DNA of 64,000 bases from Candidatus Zixiibacteriota bacterium (GTDB taxonomy: Bacteria > Zixibacteria > MSB-5A5 > GN15 > FEB-12). A model generated the notes under the pieces. That model worked only from the letters and a program-made list of their open reading frames with translations. It ran no database searches and was not told the origin of the DNA. The position numbers and the translations under genes are program-made. Positions 8,109 through 20,922 of the stretch are shown here, one piece after another; position 1 is the first letter of the stretch, and each line of letters opens with the position of its first letter. The stretch spans positions 186,001 to 250,000 of the forward strand of contig JAJRSF010000038.1 in assembly GCA_024278935.1 (NCBI GenBank), written 5' to 3'.

Positions 8109-9095
8109 CTATAGCATCATCTCTGCCATGTCAATCATACGATTGGAGAAACCGTATTCATTGTCATACCACATAAACACTTTTACAAATTTCCCCTGTG
8201 TTGCGGTCATACCTGAATCAAAAATCGACCCATGAGTATTACCAACAATATCAATAGAAACAATAGGGTCATCACAATATTCCAATGTGTTGGAAAGCGA
8301 ACCAGATGTTGCAGCAGCTTTAACAGCAGCGTTGATTTCATCGACAGTAGCTTCTTTCTCAAGAATCACAGCCAAATCGACAATAGAACCGTCCGGGGTA
8401 GGAACACGAATAGCACAACCATCCATCTTACCTTTTAGGGCAGGGATAACTTCGGCGATAGCTTTAGCAGCACCGGTAGTTGTCGGAATCATCGAGAGTG
8501 CAGCCGAACGAGCCCGACGCAAATCAGAATGCGGTGCATCAAGCAGACGTTGATCCGATGTATAGGCATGAATCGTAGTCATGAATCCTTTTTCAATTCC
8601 CCAGTTATCCATCAAAACTTTAGCAACAGGTGCTAAACAGTTGGTGGTACAGGAACCGATAGAGATCACATCATGTTTATCTTTATCATAATCGTTACAG
8701 TTGATACCCGGGATAAAAGTGCCATCATGCTCTTTGGCAGGTGCAGAGATAATAACTTTTTTCGCACCTGCTTTAATATGGGCACCAGCGGAAGTTTTTG
8801 TTTTGAAAATGCCGGTGCATTCCATAACAATTTCAACACCTAATTTTCCCCAAGGAAGATTGGCAAGATCCTTTTCAGCAGTGATAGGGATCTTCTTACC
8901 ATCTACTATAAGGTTGTTTCCTTCGTGTGAGACATCACCGGGGTACTTCCCATGAACCGAATCATACTTTAATAAATACGCGAGTGTGTTTGCATCAGTT
9001 AAATCGTTGATGCCTACAATTTCAATATCCTTATTTTGAGCGGCTCTAAAAATGAGTCTCCCAATCCGACCAAATCCGTTAATTCCTACTTTCAT
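8109..9095 (-). CDS. gap: Glyceraldehyde-3-phosphate dehydrogenase, type I
   Basis: Oxidises and phosphorylates glyceraldehyde 3-phosphate with NAD(P). The 328 residues include the N-terminal Rossmann motif GINGFGRIGR, the catalytic Cys in SIGSCTTNCLAP, the catalytic His region (MTTIHAYTSDQ), the RRARSAALSMIPTTTGAAKA phosphate site and the C-terminal WYDNEYGFSNRM. Asp in the GINDLTD strand end favours NAD over NADP (inference from the family). An AGGAAAT site precedes ATG 9095. The upstream barrel-protein gene ends 18 bases before, so the two are probably co-transcribed. Confidence 0.97.
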   Translation of the reverse strand: MKVGINGFGRIGRLIFRAAQNKDIEIVGINDLTDANTLAYLLKYDSVHGKYPGDVSHEGNNLIVDGKKIPITAEKDLANLPWGKLGVEIVMECTGIFKTKTSAGAHIKAGAKKVIISAPAKEHDGTFIPGINCNDYDKDKHDVISIGSCTTNCLAPVAKVLMDNWGIEKGFMTTIHAYTSDQRLLDAPHSDLRRARSAALSMIPTTTGAAKAIAEVIPALKGKMDGCAIRVPTPDGSIVDLAVILEKEATVDEINAAVKAAATSGSLSNTLEYCDDPIVSIDIVGNTHGSIFDSGMTATQGKFVKVFMWYDNEYGFSNRMIDMAEMML

Positions 9096-9113
9096 ATTTC
9101 CTCCGAAATATTC

Positions 9114-9794
9114 TTATTTCTTGTTATTTATTTTATTAAGTTTAAATTTAAATCCAATTGTGATTGTTGTCGCCGAGTAATCTTTTTCACCAATAAAATA
9201 ATCAGAAAATGTTATCGGCATATATTTTCCTTGCAGTTCAATAGCAAAATTATCTCGGATCGCCCAATCAAATCCGCCGGAGAAAGTGTAGTTTAAATCT
9301 GTCTCGCTATCGCTATTTCTGTACTGCACATAGTAATCATTTGAAAACTGAATATCCTGTTTGCCAAAATAGAATCCGCCACCTGCTCCGATAAATGGTT
9401 GGAATTTACTGTTTGATGAAAGAAGCGGGAAAAATTTAAGCTGAATTAATAATGGATTGAGCATAACATTGCTTAACTCAAAAATACCATCTAAGCTTGA
9501 CTGAATATCACCACGATTGACTATTCCAAAAGAGATTTCTGTAAACATGGAAGCATATATATTGTAGGCGTAAAAACCCTCGAGATAGAAATTAACATCA
9601 TTAATCGATGTTCTGAGTGTGTCGGTTTCAGTGATTGGGATCAATGTTGCGTGTGATGCTCCGCTATTACTCCAGGTACCTAATCTGAGGCCAAGTTGAT
9701 GTTTTCGGATAGAATTGATTGATTCTTCACTGTCTGCAAAAATCGTAGAGACTGTCAGTAGAGAAAGTACGAGTAAAATTATTGTCTTTTTCAA
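9114..9794 (-). CDS. Outer-membrane beta-barrel protein
   Basis: A 226-residue protein with a signal peptide (MKKTIILLVLSLLTVSTIFA, cut after about residue 20). It then has alternating hydrophobic/polar strands typical of an 8-10-stranded barrel, including a GAGGGFYFG turn and a C-terminal strand TITIGFKFKLN. It resembles the general OmpW/outer membrane beta-barrel group in layout, but no specific family can be named. It lies directly upstream of gap on the same strand, which is unusual company for a surface protein. Confidence 0.7.
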   Translation of the reverse strand: MKKTIILLVLSLLTVSTIFADSEESINSIRKHQLGLRLGTWSNSGASHATLIPITETDTLRTSINDVNFYLEGFYAYNIYASMFTEISFGIVNRGDIQSSLDGIFELSNVMLNPLLIQLKFFPLLSSNSKFQPFIGAGGGFYFGKQDIQFSNDYYVQYRNSDSETDLNYTFSGGFDWAIRDNFAIELQGKYMPITFSDYFIGEKDYSATTITIGFKFKLNKINNKK

Positions 9795-9905
9795 ATGAAC
9801 CTCAATTTTATTGTTATTGTGTAAAATATACTTTTGAGTTGACCGAAGTCAACCACTATATAAGGAGTATCGTAAGAAATTTATTAAATGTTATACATCT
9901 CAACC

Positions 9906-9941
9906 AAAAAAAACCGAATACTTTTAGGTATTCGGTTTTTT
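9906..9941. terminator. Bidirectional intrinsic terminator
   Basis: Perfect arms ACCGAATAC (9913-9921) and GTATTCGGT (9928-9936) have a 6-nt loop, with A7 before and T6 after. It sits 20 bases beyond the stop of the minus-strand receiver gene and upstream of the barrel gene, so it insulates these two minus-strand units. Confidence 0.85.
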
Positions 9942-9961
9942 ACATCTAAATTTTTGAAGAA

Positions 9962-10330
9962 TCAATTCTCAATATATTTACTCAATATTGTGTTCATCCG
10001 AGAAGTCATTTTCGAGTTTGGAAGAACCTCGGTTGCCCCGGCTGTTTTGGCAGCTTTCATCTGCTCTTTTAAAATCTGCGGAGAATAACAAACAATCGGA
10101 ATTGATCTAGTTGCGCCGTATGAGCGTAACTTGTTTATGAGCGATGGAGCTTCAATGCCATTCAAATTAAGATCAATAATAATAAGGTCAGGTTTAATTT
10201 CCTGAGCCTTTGTAAAAATATCATCTGATCGGATAGCTTTGATTCCTTCAGCATCCATGCCGTCTAAGAGAGTCATGATCTTAGACGTGAAAATCATATT
10301 GTTGGCGGCGATAATTACTTTTTTATTCAT
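9962..10330 (-). CDS. Stand-alone receiver-like protein with degenerate acidic pocket
   Basis: A single 122-residue CheY-fold domain without output. The phospho-acceptor strand LIIIDLNLNG keeps its Asp (about residue 53). The N-terminal acidic pair normally found after strand 1 is replaced by AANN, and the conserved Lys-Pro after strand 5 reads LPNSK. The protein may therefore work without normal Mg-dependent phosphorylation, as known for atypical receivers (inference). It is monocistronic, with its own terminator downstream and a 360-base non-coding region upstream. No partner kinase is adjacent; the nearest histidine kinases are about 25 kb away. Confidence 0.75.
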   Translation of the reverse strand: MNKKVIIAANNMIFTSKIMTLLDGMDAEGIKAIRSDDIFTKAQEIKPDLIIIDLNLNGIEAPSLINKLRSYGATRSIPIVCYSPQILKEQMKAAKTAGATEVLPNSKMTSRMNTILSKYIEN

Positions 10331-10516
10331 AAAGCCTTATCCCATCCCTAAGATTATACTATTTATGTAGTTACGCATTGTAACATGCCATTTTCATGCT
10401 TTAATATACAACAATTTTCTGCAAATGGAAAGAAGATGTTGGAACTTTCCTATAATAATTTCACTCTCATTTATTAAAGCGTTGTGATATAGCTTGTTAG
10501 CAATATCTCTTTTCAC

Positions 10517-10545
10517 TTGACTCGATGTGAACTTCTCCGTATCAT
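10517..10545 (+). promoter_or_regulatory. Possible sigma70-type promoter ahead of kdsB
   Basis: TTGACT (10517-10522), a 17-base spacer and TATCAT (10540-10545) lie in the 360-base gap 10331-10690 between divergent genes. Nothing else recognisable is in this gap. The start of kdsB is 145 bases further on, so the link is uncertain. Confidence 0.3.
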
Positions 10546-10690
10546 TGCCTATGCCGATAGGAAGTCGTAAATATACGCAAAAACTAGCTACTTTTCTTCC
10601 GATGAATTGGCTCTACCATTCAAGCTCAATTAAATCAAATTATCTATCAATACAGCCTATAATTAGGTTATTTCCTGAAATGAGAGTCAG

Positions 10691-13554
<2,864 letters not shown>

Positions 13555-13728
13555 ATCTCTACTGAACTCACTTGATTCATCTCCATAAAAGAAGAGGGGG
13601 ATGAGTCTGGGAATATGTCTCGATTGATTCTCATTTGATAAAATGATGATAAATATCTCGCGAATTGAGATTGACTTTGTAACTCCATTTTGCTATTCTT
13701 TTCCTCTATAAGAAAAGATAGGAAGTCA

Positions 13729-15024
13729 ATGAAACGAATATTAATATTGTGTATATGTCTTCTGTTTTCTGTCACTACTTTTATACAGGCAGAAGAAGAG
13801 ACAAAGATGTTTAATTCACCCGTAAATCCAGAGACATACTTAATTCGTCCTGGTGACAAATTGTTGGTCACTTTTATTAATTCCAAGATAAAGTCAATAA
13901 CCCTTGAGATCGATCCTGAAGTAAAGATAGTACATGCAACTATCGGCTTGATAAATTTACGAAGTAAAACTCTGTCTTATGCCAAAACAGAATTAGCTAA
14001 AAAATTAAAGTCACTTTATAATGTTCAAAATATTGAGATTTCAATCACATCACCAAGAGAAGTCAGTATCGCAATTTATGGAGCGGTAAGACGCCCGGGT
14101 GTATACCGAGGGATGACCTCTGACAGGGTTTCAGATATTATAAAAAAAGCTGGTGGAATCTCTGAAAACGGTACAACAAGAAATATTAAATTTTATGCTG
14201 ATGATTCTTATCTCAATGTAGATTTAGATAATGCCAACTATCTCGGTGATATGAATTCAAATCCACATCTATATGCCGGCACAAAACTAGAGGTTCCGAG
14301 CAAGTCTTCCCAAACTGTCCATCTGACTGGCGATGTGAATAACTCTCGCGAGATTGAATTAAAAGATGGTGATAATCTTGCCACACTTATTCAACTAGCC
14401 GGGAAATTTAAAAACTCAGCAACGCTTTCTGATGTGCAGATTATCAGAGGCAATAAGAAAATTGAATCGAGTGAAATCGTAGCAGGTGATATAATCATTG
14501 TGAAATCAAGTTTACGAAATGATAATAATCTTCTGAAAATTTTTGGCGCCGTAACAAATCAAGGTATCTACACATATTCGCAACCTATATCATTAGACGA
14601 ACTACTCGCACTTGCAGGTGGCTATTCTGAATCTGCTAACAAAGAACTGACAACAGTCTTTCGTCAACCATTAGTTAATAACCACGGGGAACAGTCTGAA
14701 ATAAGATATCCAATATCGATACCTTTACAGGACACAGAGCATTCGTCGATACAACTCGAAGCGAACGATTCTATCTTTGTCCCTTGGGAAGTTGGTTTTG
14801 TGAAAGTTTCTGGAGCAGTTTTGAACCCTGGATATTTTCCATATGTAAAAGGTGCCGATGTCTTGTATTATATAAAATCATCCGGTCGTTTTCTACCTAC
14901 TGCAAATCAGGATGAAATCCAAATATTTAATTCGATCTCTGAGAAAACTATATTTGTAAGTACCGGTGTATTGGTTCCTGATGGTGCCGAAATAATTGTA
15001 CAGGTAAAAGAGGAGCTTAAATGA
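13729..15024 (+). CDS. Polysaccharide export protein with SLBB domains (Wza-like)
   Basis: Periplasmic/outer-membrane export component. A signal peptide (MKRILILCICLLFSVTTFIQ) is followed by a poly-export domain (YLIRPGDKLLVTF, residues about 38-110) and at least three SLBB-type repeats, marked by GAVRRPGVYRG, GAVTNQGIYTYSQ and GAVLNPGYFPYVKG. These build the ring of Wza-family channels. AGGAAG sits before ATG 13729; a longer reading from 13690 adds 13 residues and spoils the signal. There is no lipobox Cys, unlike E. coli Wza. The stop overlaps the Wzz-like gene by 4 bases (ATGA), so the two are coupled. Confidence 0.87.
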   Translation: MKRILILCICLLFSVTTFIQAEEETKMFNSPVNPETYLIRPGDKLLVTFINSKIKSITLEIDPEVKIVHATIGLINLRSKTLSYAKTELAKKLKSLYNVQNIEISITSPREVSIAIYGAVRRPGVYRGMTSDRVSDIIKKAGGISENGTTRNIKFYADDSYLNVDLDNANYLGDMNSNPHLYAGTKLEVPSKSSQTVHLTGDVNNSREIELKDGDNLATLIQLAGKFKNSATLSDVQIIRGNKKIESSEIVAGDIIIVKSSLRNDNNLLKIFGAVTNQGIYTYSQPISLDELLALAGGYSESANKELTTVFRQPLVNNHGEQSEIRYPISIPLQDTEHSSIQLEANDSIFVPWEVGFVKVSGAVLNPGYFPYVKGADVLYYIKSSGRFLPTANQDEIQIFNSISEKTIFVSTGVLVPDGAEIIVQVKEELK

Positions 15025-16214
15025 ACCAAGAACCAACATCAAATTTCTGGCTATTTTTAGAAGTCCTCGCCAAACGTCGCAGCTTGATTCTTGGAATCGT
15101 TTTTGTCGCTGCCGTTGGTTCTATCGCAGCAGCTTTCATTCTTCCAAAATGGTACAAAGCCGAAGCGTTGCTTTTACCACCCAAAGATATTTCATCATCG
15201 TTTGTTGGTTCTTCTCGATTCTCCGAAGCAATATCTATTACCGGTGGTTTGAATCTTCCGATACTTGCAACTCCAAATGATCTTTACGCTCGCATGCTTA
15301 AAAGTCGAACTGTCACGAACAAAGTTATCAACGAATTTAAACTACAAGCACATTATAAAACTCGCAACTACGAAGAGACCTATGATGCGTTTATGTATCA
15401 TACAGTTATTCGAGTTACCGAAGAAGGTCTACTCTCGGTGACAATTGAAGATAAAGTACCGCAACTTGCTGCCGACCTTACCAACGCTTTAGTTGATGCC
15501 TTAGATGATGTCAATAAAGCAATTATCGCCGACCGAATGAATCAGACAAAAGAGTTTGTTGAAACTCGTCTGCAACTTGTTCTGACCGATTTAGATTCTG
15601 CTCGTTTTGAACTCCAGGAATTCCAAATGAAATACAAAACGGTTGACTTTGATGAACAGACCAGACTTGCTATAGAACAAGCAGCACAATTAAAAATAAA
15701 ATTAGCTGAGCTTGAACTGCAAGTTGATATGAGCCAGATAACTCTGGGTGCCAAAAATGCTGAGCTTATTGATTTACAAAGACAACAAACGATTATAAAA
15801 AAACAACTCAACACTCTTGAGAATTCAAATTCTGACAGTTCATTTTTCTCTTTACCGGTGGCATCGATTCCATCACTCAAAGGGAAGTATGAACAACTGT
15901 ATAGCAGGGTAAAAGTATCCGAAGCACTCTATCAGGTTTTACTTGAGCAAAGAGAACAGACCAGAATGAAAGAGTTTGAAAAAATGCCGACCCTTTCTGT
16001 GTTAGATAGAGCAACGGTTCCCGAATTAAAGAACCGTCCAAAACGCACCTTAATTGTTGCAGGGTCTGTTACAGTCTCTTTCTTTTTTGCGATATTTCTT
16101 GCGGTGCTTTTAGAGTACTTTAGAAAACTCGAAGAAAAATCTCCGGATGATTATAAGAGAGCAATACATTTTCTCTCAGCCTATTTTGGATGGCTACCGG
16201 GAGTGAAAAAATAA
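15021..16214 (+). CDS. Wzz/GNVR-type polysaccharide chain-length determinant
   Basis: Inner-membrane co-polymerase of 397 residues that works with Wza-type export proteins to set glycan length. It has TM1 near residues 20-42, a long periplasmic region with coiled coils (about 170-260), a Pro-rich stretch ending LKNRPKRTLIVA (the proline-rich GNVR signature region) and TM2 near 340-362, followed by a short cytoplasmic tail. No BY-kinase (Walker) domain is fused. It is translationally coupled to the SLBB protein upstream, and the sugar-modifying genes follow. Confidence 0.87.
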   Translation: MNQEPTSNFWLFLEVLAKRRSLILGIVFVAAVGSIAAAFILPKWYKAEALLLPPKDISSSFVGSSRFSEAISITGGLNLPILATPNDLYARMLKSRTVTNKVINEFKLQAHYKTRNYEETYDAFMYHTVIRVTEEGLLSVTIEDKVPQLAADLTNALVDALDDVNKAIIADRMNQTKEFVETRLQLVLTDLDSARFELQEFQMKYKTVDFDEQTRLAIEQAAQLKIKLAELELQVDMSQITLGAKNAELIDLQRQQTIIKKQLNTLENSNSDSSFFSLPVASIPSLKGKYEQLYSRVKVSEALYQVLLEQREQTRMKEFEKMPTLSVLDRATVPELKNRPKRTLIVAGSVTVSFFFAIFLAVLLEYFRKLEEKSPDDYKRAIHFLSAYFGWLPGVKK

Positions 16215-16268
16215 TTGAACAAGATTTCTACACGTGAGTATAATAAGAATTAAGCGAAGGATTTATAT

Positions 16269-17030
16269 ATGATCACATCTTACATAGCAGAGACAGCACA
16301 AATTGGCACAGATGCCAAACTTGGTAATTTTTGTGTCATTGGTGAAGACGTCACTATCGGCAATGGTTGCCAAATCGGGCATCATGTCGTTATCCACGAC
16401 AATACAACTATCGGCGACAATGTTCGCATCGACGACAATACTGTTATAGGCAAACGTCCTATGAAAGCTGCCAACTCGGCTGTGACCAAAGATGACGAGC
16501 TCCCGCCTTGTACGATAGCGTCCGATTGCATTATCGGTACAACAGTTGTGATATACCGTGGTTGCAATATCGGTGAAAAAGTTTTAGTCGCTGATCTCTC
16601 AACCGTACGTGAAAATGTTAATGTAGGCAAAAAAACTATTGTCGGTCGTGGAGTAGCTATTGAAAATTTCTGTAACATTGGAAGCTATGTAAAACTAGAG
16701 ACCAATGTATATATCACAGCTCACTCCGATGTAGCCGATAGAGTTTTTGTCGCCCCATGCGTAGCAACATCGAATGACAATTATATCGGAAGAACTAAAG
16801 ATAGGTTTGAAAATTTTAAAGGTGTTATAATAAAAAAAGGTGCTCGTATTGGAGTGAACGCAACGATACTTCCGGGCAAAACTATTGAAGAAGATTCTTT
16901 AGTTGCTGCCGGTGCTTTAGTGTCAAGAGATGTTCCATCCAAAAAAATCGTAGCAGGAATGCCTGCCAAAGTTTTACGCGATGTACCCGAAGAACAGCTT
17001 CTGGAAAACCAGGGCTGGGATGATGTATAA
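16269..17030 (+). CDS. Left-handed beta-helix acyltransferase for a nucleotide sugar
   Basis: A 253-residue hexapeptide-repeat protein. Repeats of the type IGEDVTIGNGCQIGHHVVIH run through most of its length, with a short C-terminal helix. The layout matches WbpD/WlbB-type UDP-sugar N-acetyltransferases, and LpxA/LpxD relatives are the alternative. It is followed after 14 bases by a DegT aminotransferase. Together they would install and acylate an amino group on a sugar nucleotide for the surface polysaccharide (inference from family and neighbours). The exact substrate cannot be read from the sequence. Confidence 0.8.
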   Translation: MITSYIAETAQIGTDAKLGNFCVIGEDVTIGNGCQIGHHVVIHDNTTIGDNVRIDDNTVIGKRPMKAANSAVTKDDELPPCTIASDCIIGTTVVIYRGCNIGEKVLVADLSTVRENVNVGKKTIVGRGVAIENFCNIGSYVKLETNVYITAHSDVADRVFVAPCVATSNDNYIGRTKDRFENFKGVIIKKGARIGVNATILPGKTIEEDSLVAAGALVSRDVPSKKIVAGMPAKVLRDVPEEQLLENQGWDDV

Positions 17031-17044
17031 AGGATTAAAATAAA

Positions 17045-18151
17045 ATGTCAGTACCTCTATTAGATCTATCCCGTCAGTATGCATATCTAAAAAATGATAT
17101 GGATAAGGCGGTGTTAAACGTTTTGGATCACGGCTGGTTTATCTTAGGACCGGAAGTGACCGAACTTGAAAAACAAATAGCAGAACTCTCAGGTGCATCA
17201 CACGCACGTGGTGTAGCATCCGGTACCGATGCCTTACTTTTGGCTCTGTTTGCCGCAGGTGTAAAAGCAGGTGATGAAGTAATCACAACTGATTTTTCAT
17301 TCTTTGCGACTGCGGGAACTATCTCACGATTAGGGGCAACTCCGGTCTTTGTGGATATCGAAGAAGATTCCTACAACATTGATCCAAAATGTATCGAAGC
17401 TGCTATCACTGAAAAAACAAAAGCAATTATCCCGGTGCATCTCTTTGGACAAGTCGCCGACATGGACCCAATCCTTGAGATTGCTAAAAAGCATAATTTA
17501 AAAGTTATCGAAGACGCCGCCCAGGCAATAGGTGCCAAATATAAAGGCAAACCTGCCGGTTCAATGGGTGACTATGGCTGTTTCTCATTCTATCCATCCA
17601 AGAACCTTGGAGCGGGTGGCGATGGTGGTATCATAACTACCAACACCAAAGAAAATTTTGACCTGCTAACTATTTTGCGTAACCATGGTGCCGAGCCAAA
17701 ATACTATCATAAAATTATTGGCTTTAACTCTCGGTTAGCATCTATACAAGCTGCGATTCTTTTAGTGAAAATGCCTCATCTGCAAAAATGGTCAGAGAAA
17801 AGAATCGAACATGCCAAAATATATGACAACGCCTTTGCCGATGTCGCCGCAATAACAACGCCAAAAGTAATGGACTATTCTGATTTCCATATTTACAATC
17901 AGTATACGATTGCTGTCTCAGATAGAGATGCTGTTGTTGCCAAATTAAGAGAAGCAAAAATTGGTTCTGATATTTATTATCCGGTCCCATTTCATACACA
18001 AGAATGTTTTGCAGACTTAGGTTATAAAGCAGAAGACTTTGCGGTAACAAACAAAGCTGCCGATTCTGTCTTGTCAATTCCTATCTATCCGGAAATGACA
18101 TCGGAAGAACAGCAGACTGTTATCAAAGCGGTTATTGAAGCTGTTGCATAA
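17045..18151 (+). CDS. DegT/DnrJ/EryC1 family sugar aminotransferase
   Basis: PLP-dependent enzyme (368 residues) that transaminates a keto-sugar nucleotide. Visible signatures are GVASGTDALLLAL (PLP phosphate-binding region), IEDAAQAIGAKYKGKPAGS and FSFYPSKNLGAGGDGG with the Schiff-base Lys. The C-terminal sugar-binding half with HIYNQYTI and YYPVPFHTQ is complete. It is closest in layout to WlbC/WbpE partners of the preceding acetyltransferase. A strong terminator follows, ending this transcript. Confidence 0.9.
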   Translation: MSVPLLDLSRQYAYLKNDMDKAVLNVLDHGWFILGPEVTELEKQIAELSGASHARGVASGTDALLLALFAAGVKAGDEVITTDFSFFATAGTISRLGATPVFVDIEEDSYNIDPKCIEAAITEKTKAIIPVHLFGQVADMDPILEIAKKHNLKVIEDAAQAIGAKYKGKPAGSMGDYGCFSFYPSKNLGAGGDGGIITTNTKENFDLLTILRNHGAEPKYYHKIIGFNSRLASIQAAILLVKMPHLQKWSEKRIEHAKIYDNAFADVAAITTPKVMDYSDFHIYNQYTIAVSDRDAVVAKLREAKIGSDIYYPVPFHTQECFADLGYKAEDFAVTNKAADSVLSIPIYPEMTSEEQQTVIKAVIEAVA

Positions 18152-18170
18152 AACAAAAGTACGATTACTC

Positions 18171-18201
18171 AAGGAGCCTTCACAACGAAGGCTCCTTTTT
18201 T
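18171..18201 (+). terminator. Intrinsic terminator after the DegT gene
   Basis: A perfect 11-bp stem AAGGAGCCTTC (18171-18181) / GAAGGCTCCTT (18187-18197) with loop ACAAC is followed by T6. It separates the wzz-acyltransferase-aminotransferase unit from murJ. Confidence 0.9.
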
Positions 18202-18231
18202 CATATAACATATAAGAGAATTAAAATATAA

Positions 18232-19772
18232 ATGTCTGAACGAATTTCAAAAACTATATTTTCAGTTGCCATAATAATTCTTCTCTCGCGTCTACTTGGT
18301 TTTGTCCGTGAGATGGTGATTGCTAACGTCTTTGGCACCTCGGCTGATTATGATATTTATTTGATTGCGGTCATGCTCCCGGCACTTGCCTATGGAGTTA
18401 TAAATTTTGCTTCGATTTATTTCTTTGTTCCATTTTTAAGTCAGCAACAAAACAAAGAAAACAAAACCAACTGGACGGTAATCTATCCACCATTGAATCT
18501 TATACTGCTTTCTTCTTTTATAATTATGTTCATCATCATTGCGTCAGCTCCATACATAATGAAAATTTACGGGTCGCAATTCTCTGATGAAAAATTCGCA
18601 CAACTTGTTTTGTATAGCAGGTTGACCTCGCTGATGGTTCTTTTAGGGACGAGCGAAGCGTTCATGCGAGCATTTTTGAATGTGAAAAAAATATTCACAT
18701 TTCCGGCAGGTGGCTTTATCGTTTATAATCTCTTTTGTATCAGTTCAATTTATTTCTTATACGAAACATTCTCAGTAGGCTCAATAATTATCGGAGTTCT
18801 AGCAGGGCTGTTTTTTCAGAACATTTTCTTACTATCAAAAATTATTTCATACAAGCCGTTTAAAAATTACTCACCAAAAATAATTAACGAATATTCCAAT
18901 GCCTTGTTAAAACTGCAGGAATTGTAGTTGTTATCGAACTGATTAACCGTTCATACTTTCTGCTCGATAGGTTCATCGCACCATCGTTTGGCGATGGCGT
19001 TATAGCGGCTCTAAATTATTCCCAAGTGATAGTGCAACTTCCCGATTCAATTATAGGCTTTGCAATCGGTGCTGTTGTCTTTCCTCTTTTTTCAGATTCT
19101 GCGGGCAACGAACAGCTTCATCTGTTTCAATCGCTTTATAAAAAAGCATTAACGTCGGCTGTATTTATTGCGGTGCCGATTGCCCTGTTTTTTTTCCTAC
19201 ACGCCGAAGAAATCGTTTATCTGCTATTTCACCGAGGAGTCTTTGATGCTCACTCAGTTGAGTTGACAGCGACTACTTTGCGACCTTTTGTTCTTTCGAT
19301 TGTGTCGTTATTTGTCATTTCAACATCGATGCGGGCGTGCTACTCAGGAGGATGGGGGAGAACGGTACTTTTGTTTGTTGCGATTTCTTTTGCATTAAAA
19401 TTTGCACTGAATTCTCTGTTTTCAAATGCTTTTGGCTACGCAGGTATTTCACTTGCTACCGCAACAGCACATCTTTTCTTTGCGACCTCGATGCTTATTT
19501 TCATCATGAAAAAAACCAAGATGTCTGACAAAAGAAAATTCATACAAACTTTATCTCGTATCTTTGTCGCCGGATTGCTTACAGGAAGTTTACTTTATTT
19601 TGTAAAACCATATTTGGTCTGCTTTTCGTTAGACAATAGTTACCTTACAATTATTTTATCTCTAGTTGGTTCATGGCTCGTTTTAGTTGTTATTTATATT
19701 TCAAGTTTGTATATTTTAAAAGAGAAAGAACTATTACAGCAACTTTTAAAACATTTGAAGAAAAATGCATAA
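18232..19772 (+). CDS. murJ: Lipid II flippase MurJ (one-base frameshift)
   Basis: MVF-family membrane protein that flips lipid-linked precursors (lipid II) across the inner membrane. Joined, it has about 513 residues and roughly 14 membrane helices, the normal size. The N-terminal part contains LSRLLGFVREMVIANVFGTS, the family signature. The frame breaks at 18912-18916, where A4 should be A5: LLK then continues as TAGIVVVIELINRSYFLLDR in the next frame. The gene is normally essential, so a consensus error is the likely reason. The 3' end overlaps the following aminotransferase by 8 bases. Given the polysaccharide context, a Wzx-like role is an alternative. Confidence 0.88.
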
Positions 19773-20921
19773 AAAAATTCCTTTATACGATATCGTTATT
19801 TCAAAACAAGCAATTTCAAACGTTACAAAAGTGTTGCAATCAGGTTGGCTATCACCCGGTAAGATGACATCACAATTCGAAGAGAAAATATTAGAAATCA
19901 CCGATTCTCCCTATGGGGTCGCAGTAAGTTCTGCTACCGATGGCATGCAGCTTGTGTTAATCGCATTGGGAATTGGCGATGGCGACGAAGTTATCACAAC
20001 GCCATTCACTTTTGTTGCGACTGTCGAAGCAATCTTAGCTGTCGGAGCAACTCCTGTCTTTGCCGATATTGACCAAAACAGCCTGAACATTGACCCAGAA
20101 GATGTCTACCGTAAAATTCGTATCAACACAAAGGCGATTATCGCAGTTGATATAGCAGGCTATCCCTGCAACTACGATGCCCTCAATAAAATTTGCGAAG
20201 AACATAAACTTCCCCTCATTTCTGACTCTGCTCATTCAATAGGCACATCACTTGGTGACAAGTCGGTTGTGCATCATGTTGACGCTTCAATAATCTCATT
20301 CCATGCAACCAAAAACCTTATCTGCGGTGAGGGTGGCATTGTGTTGACTAAACATAAAATGATTGCCGATGCTGCCCGTATACTTTCTCGTCATGGCATG
20401 ACTTCAAACGCCTCGGAACGTGCTGAAAATAATAGTTGGGAATATGATGTCGCATCACCGGGCTTAAAAGCAAATATGTCAGAGCTTCACGCTGCTGTTG
20501 GATTAGGGCAGACTACTGTCTTTGAAAAAGAGCAGGCAAAGCGAACAAAAATTGCAGAACGGTATCTGAAAAATCTTACTGACATAACAGAATTTGTTTC
20601 ACTTCCAAAACAGATGAGAATTCTACCCATGGCTGGCATCTTTTTATTCTGAAATTGAATACTCAAAAACTTAAAATCGACCGTGATCAATTTATACGAG
20701 AGATGTCGAAGGTTGGTATAGAGTGCGGAGTGCATTATAAACCGATATTTGAATTCTCGTATTATGAAAATGCCTTAGAGTTGAACCCCGAAGAATTTCC
20801 TCAAACAGCAAAAGCATGGCAACGGGTAGTTACTTTACCGTTGTATGCAACCCTTACTTTAAAAGATGTCGATTATATTTGTTCTAGTATAAAAACAATA
20901 GTTAAAGAGAACAGGAAATAA
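19765..20921 (+). CDS. Second DegT/DnrJ/EryC1 aminotransferase (one-base frameshift)
   Basis: A PLP-dependent sugar aminotransferase of about 385 residues when joined. It has LQSGWLSPGKMTSQFEE, SSATDGMQLVL, the FTFVATVEAILAVGATPVF strand, SDSAHSIGTSLG and the PLP Lys in SFHATKNLICGEGG, as in ArnB/PseC-like enzymes. The frame breaks at 20625-20628, where C3 should be C4: ILP continues as HGWHLFILKL, the expected HxWHLF motif. It differs clearly from the DegT protein at 17045, so two distinct amino sugars may be made. It starts within the end of murJ, and the GTPase gene begins one base after its stop. Confidence 0.87.
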
Positions 20922-20922
20922 T

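Noticed and set aside
18900-18930. Programmed frameshifting in murJ
   Set aside because: A4 is too short for slippage, no stimulatory structure is evident, and five other genes show similar losses at homopolymers; sequence error is more likely.
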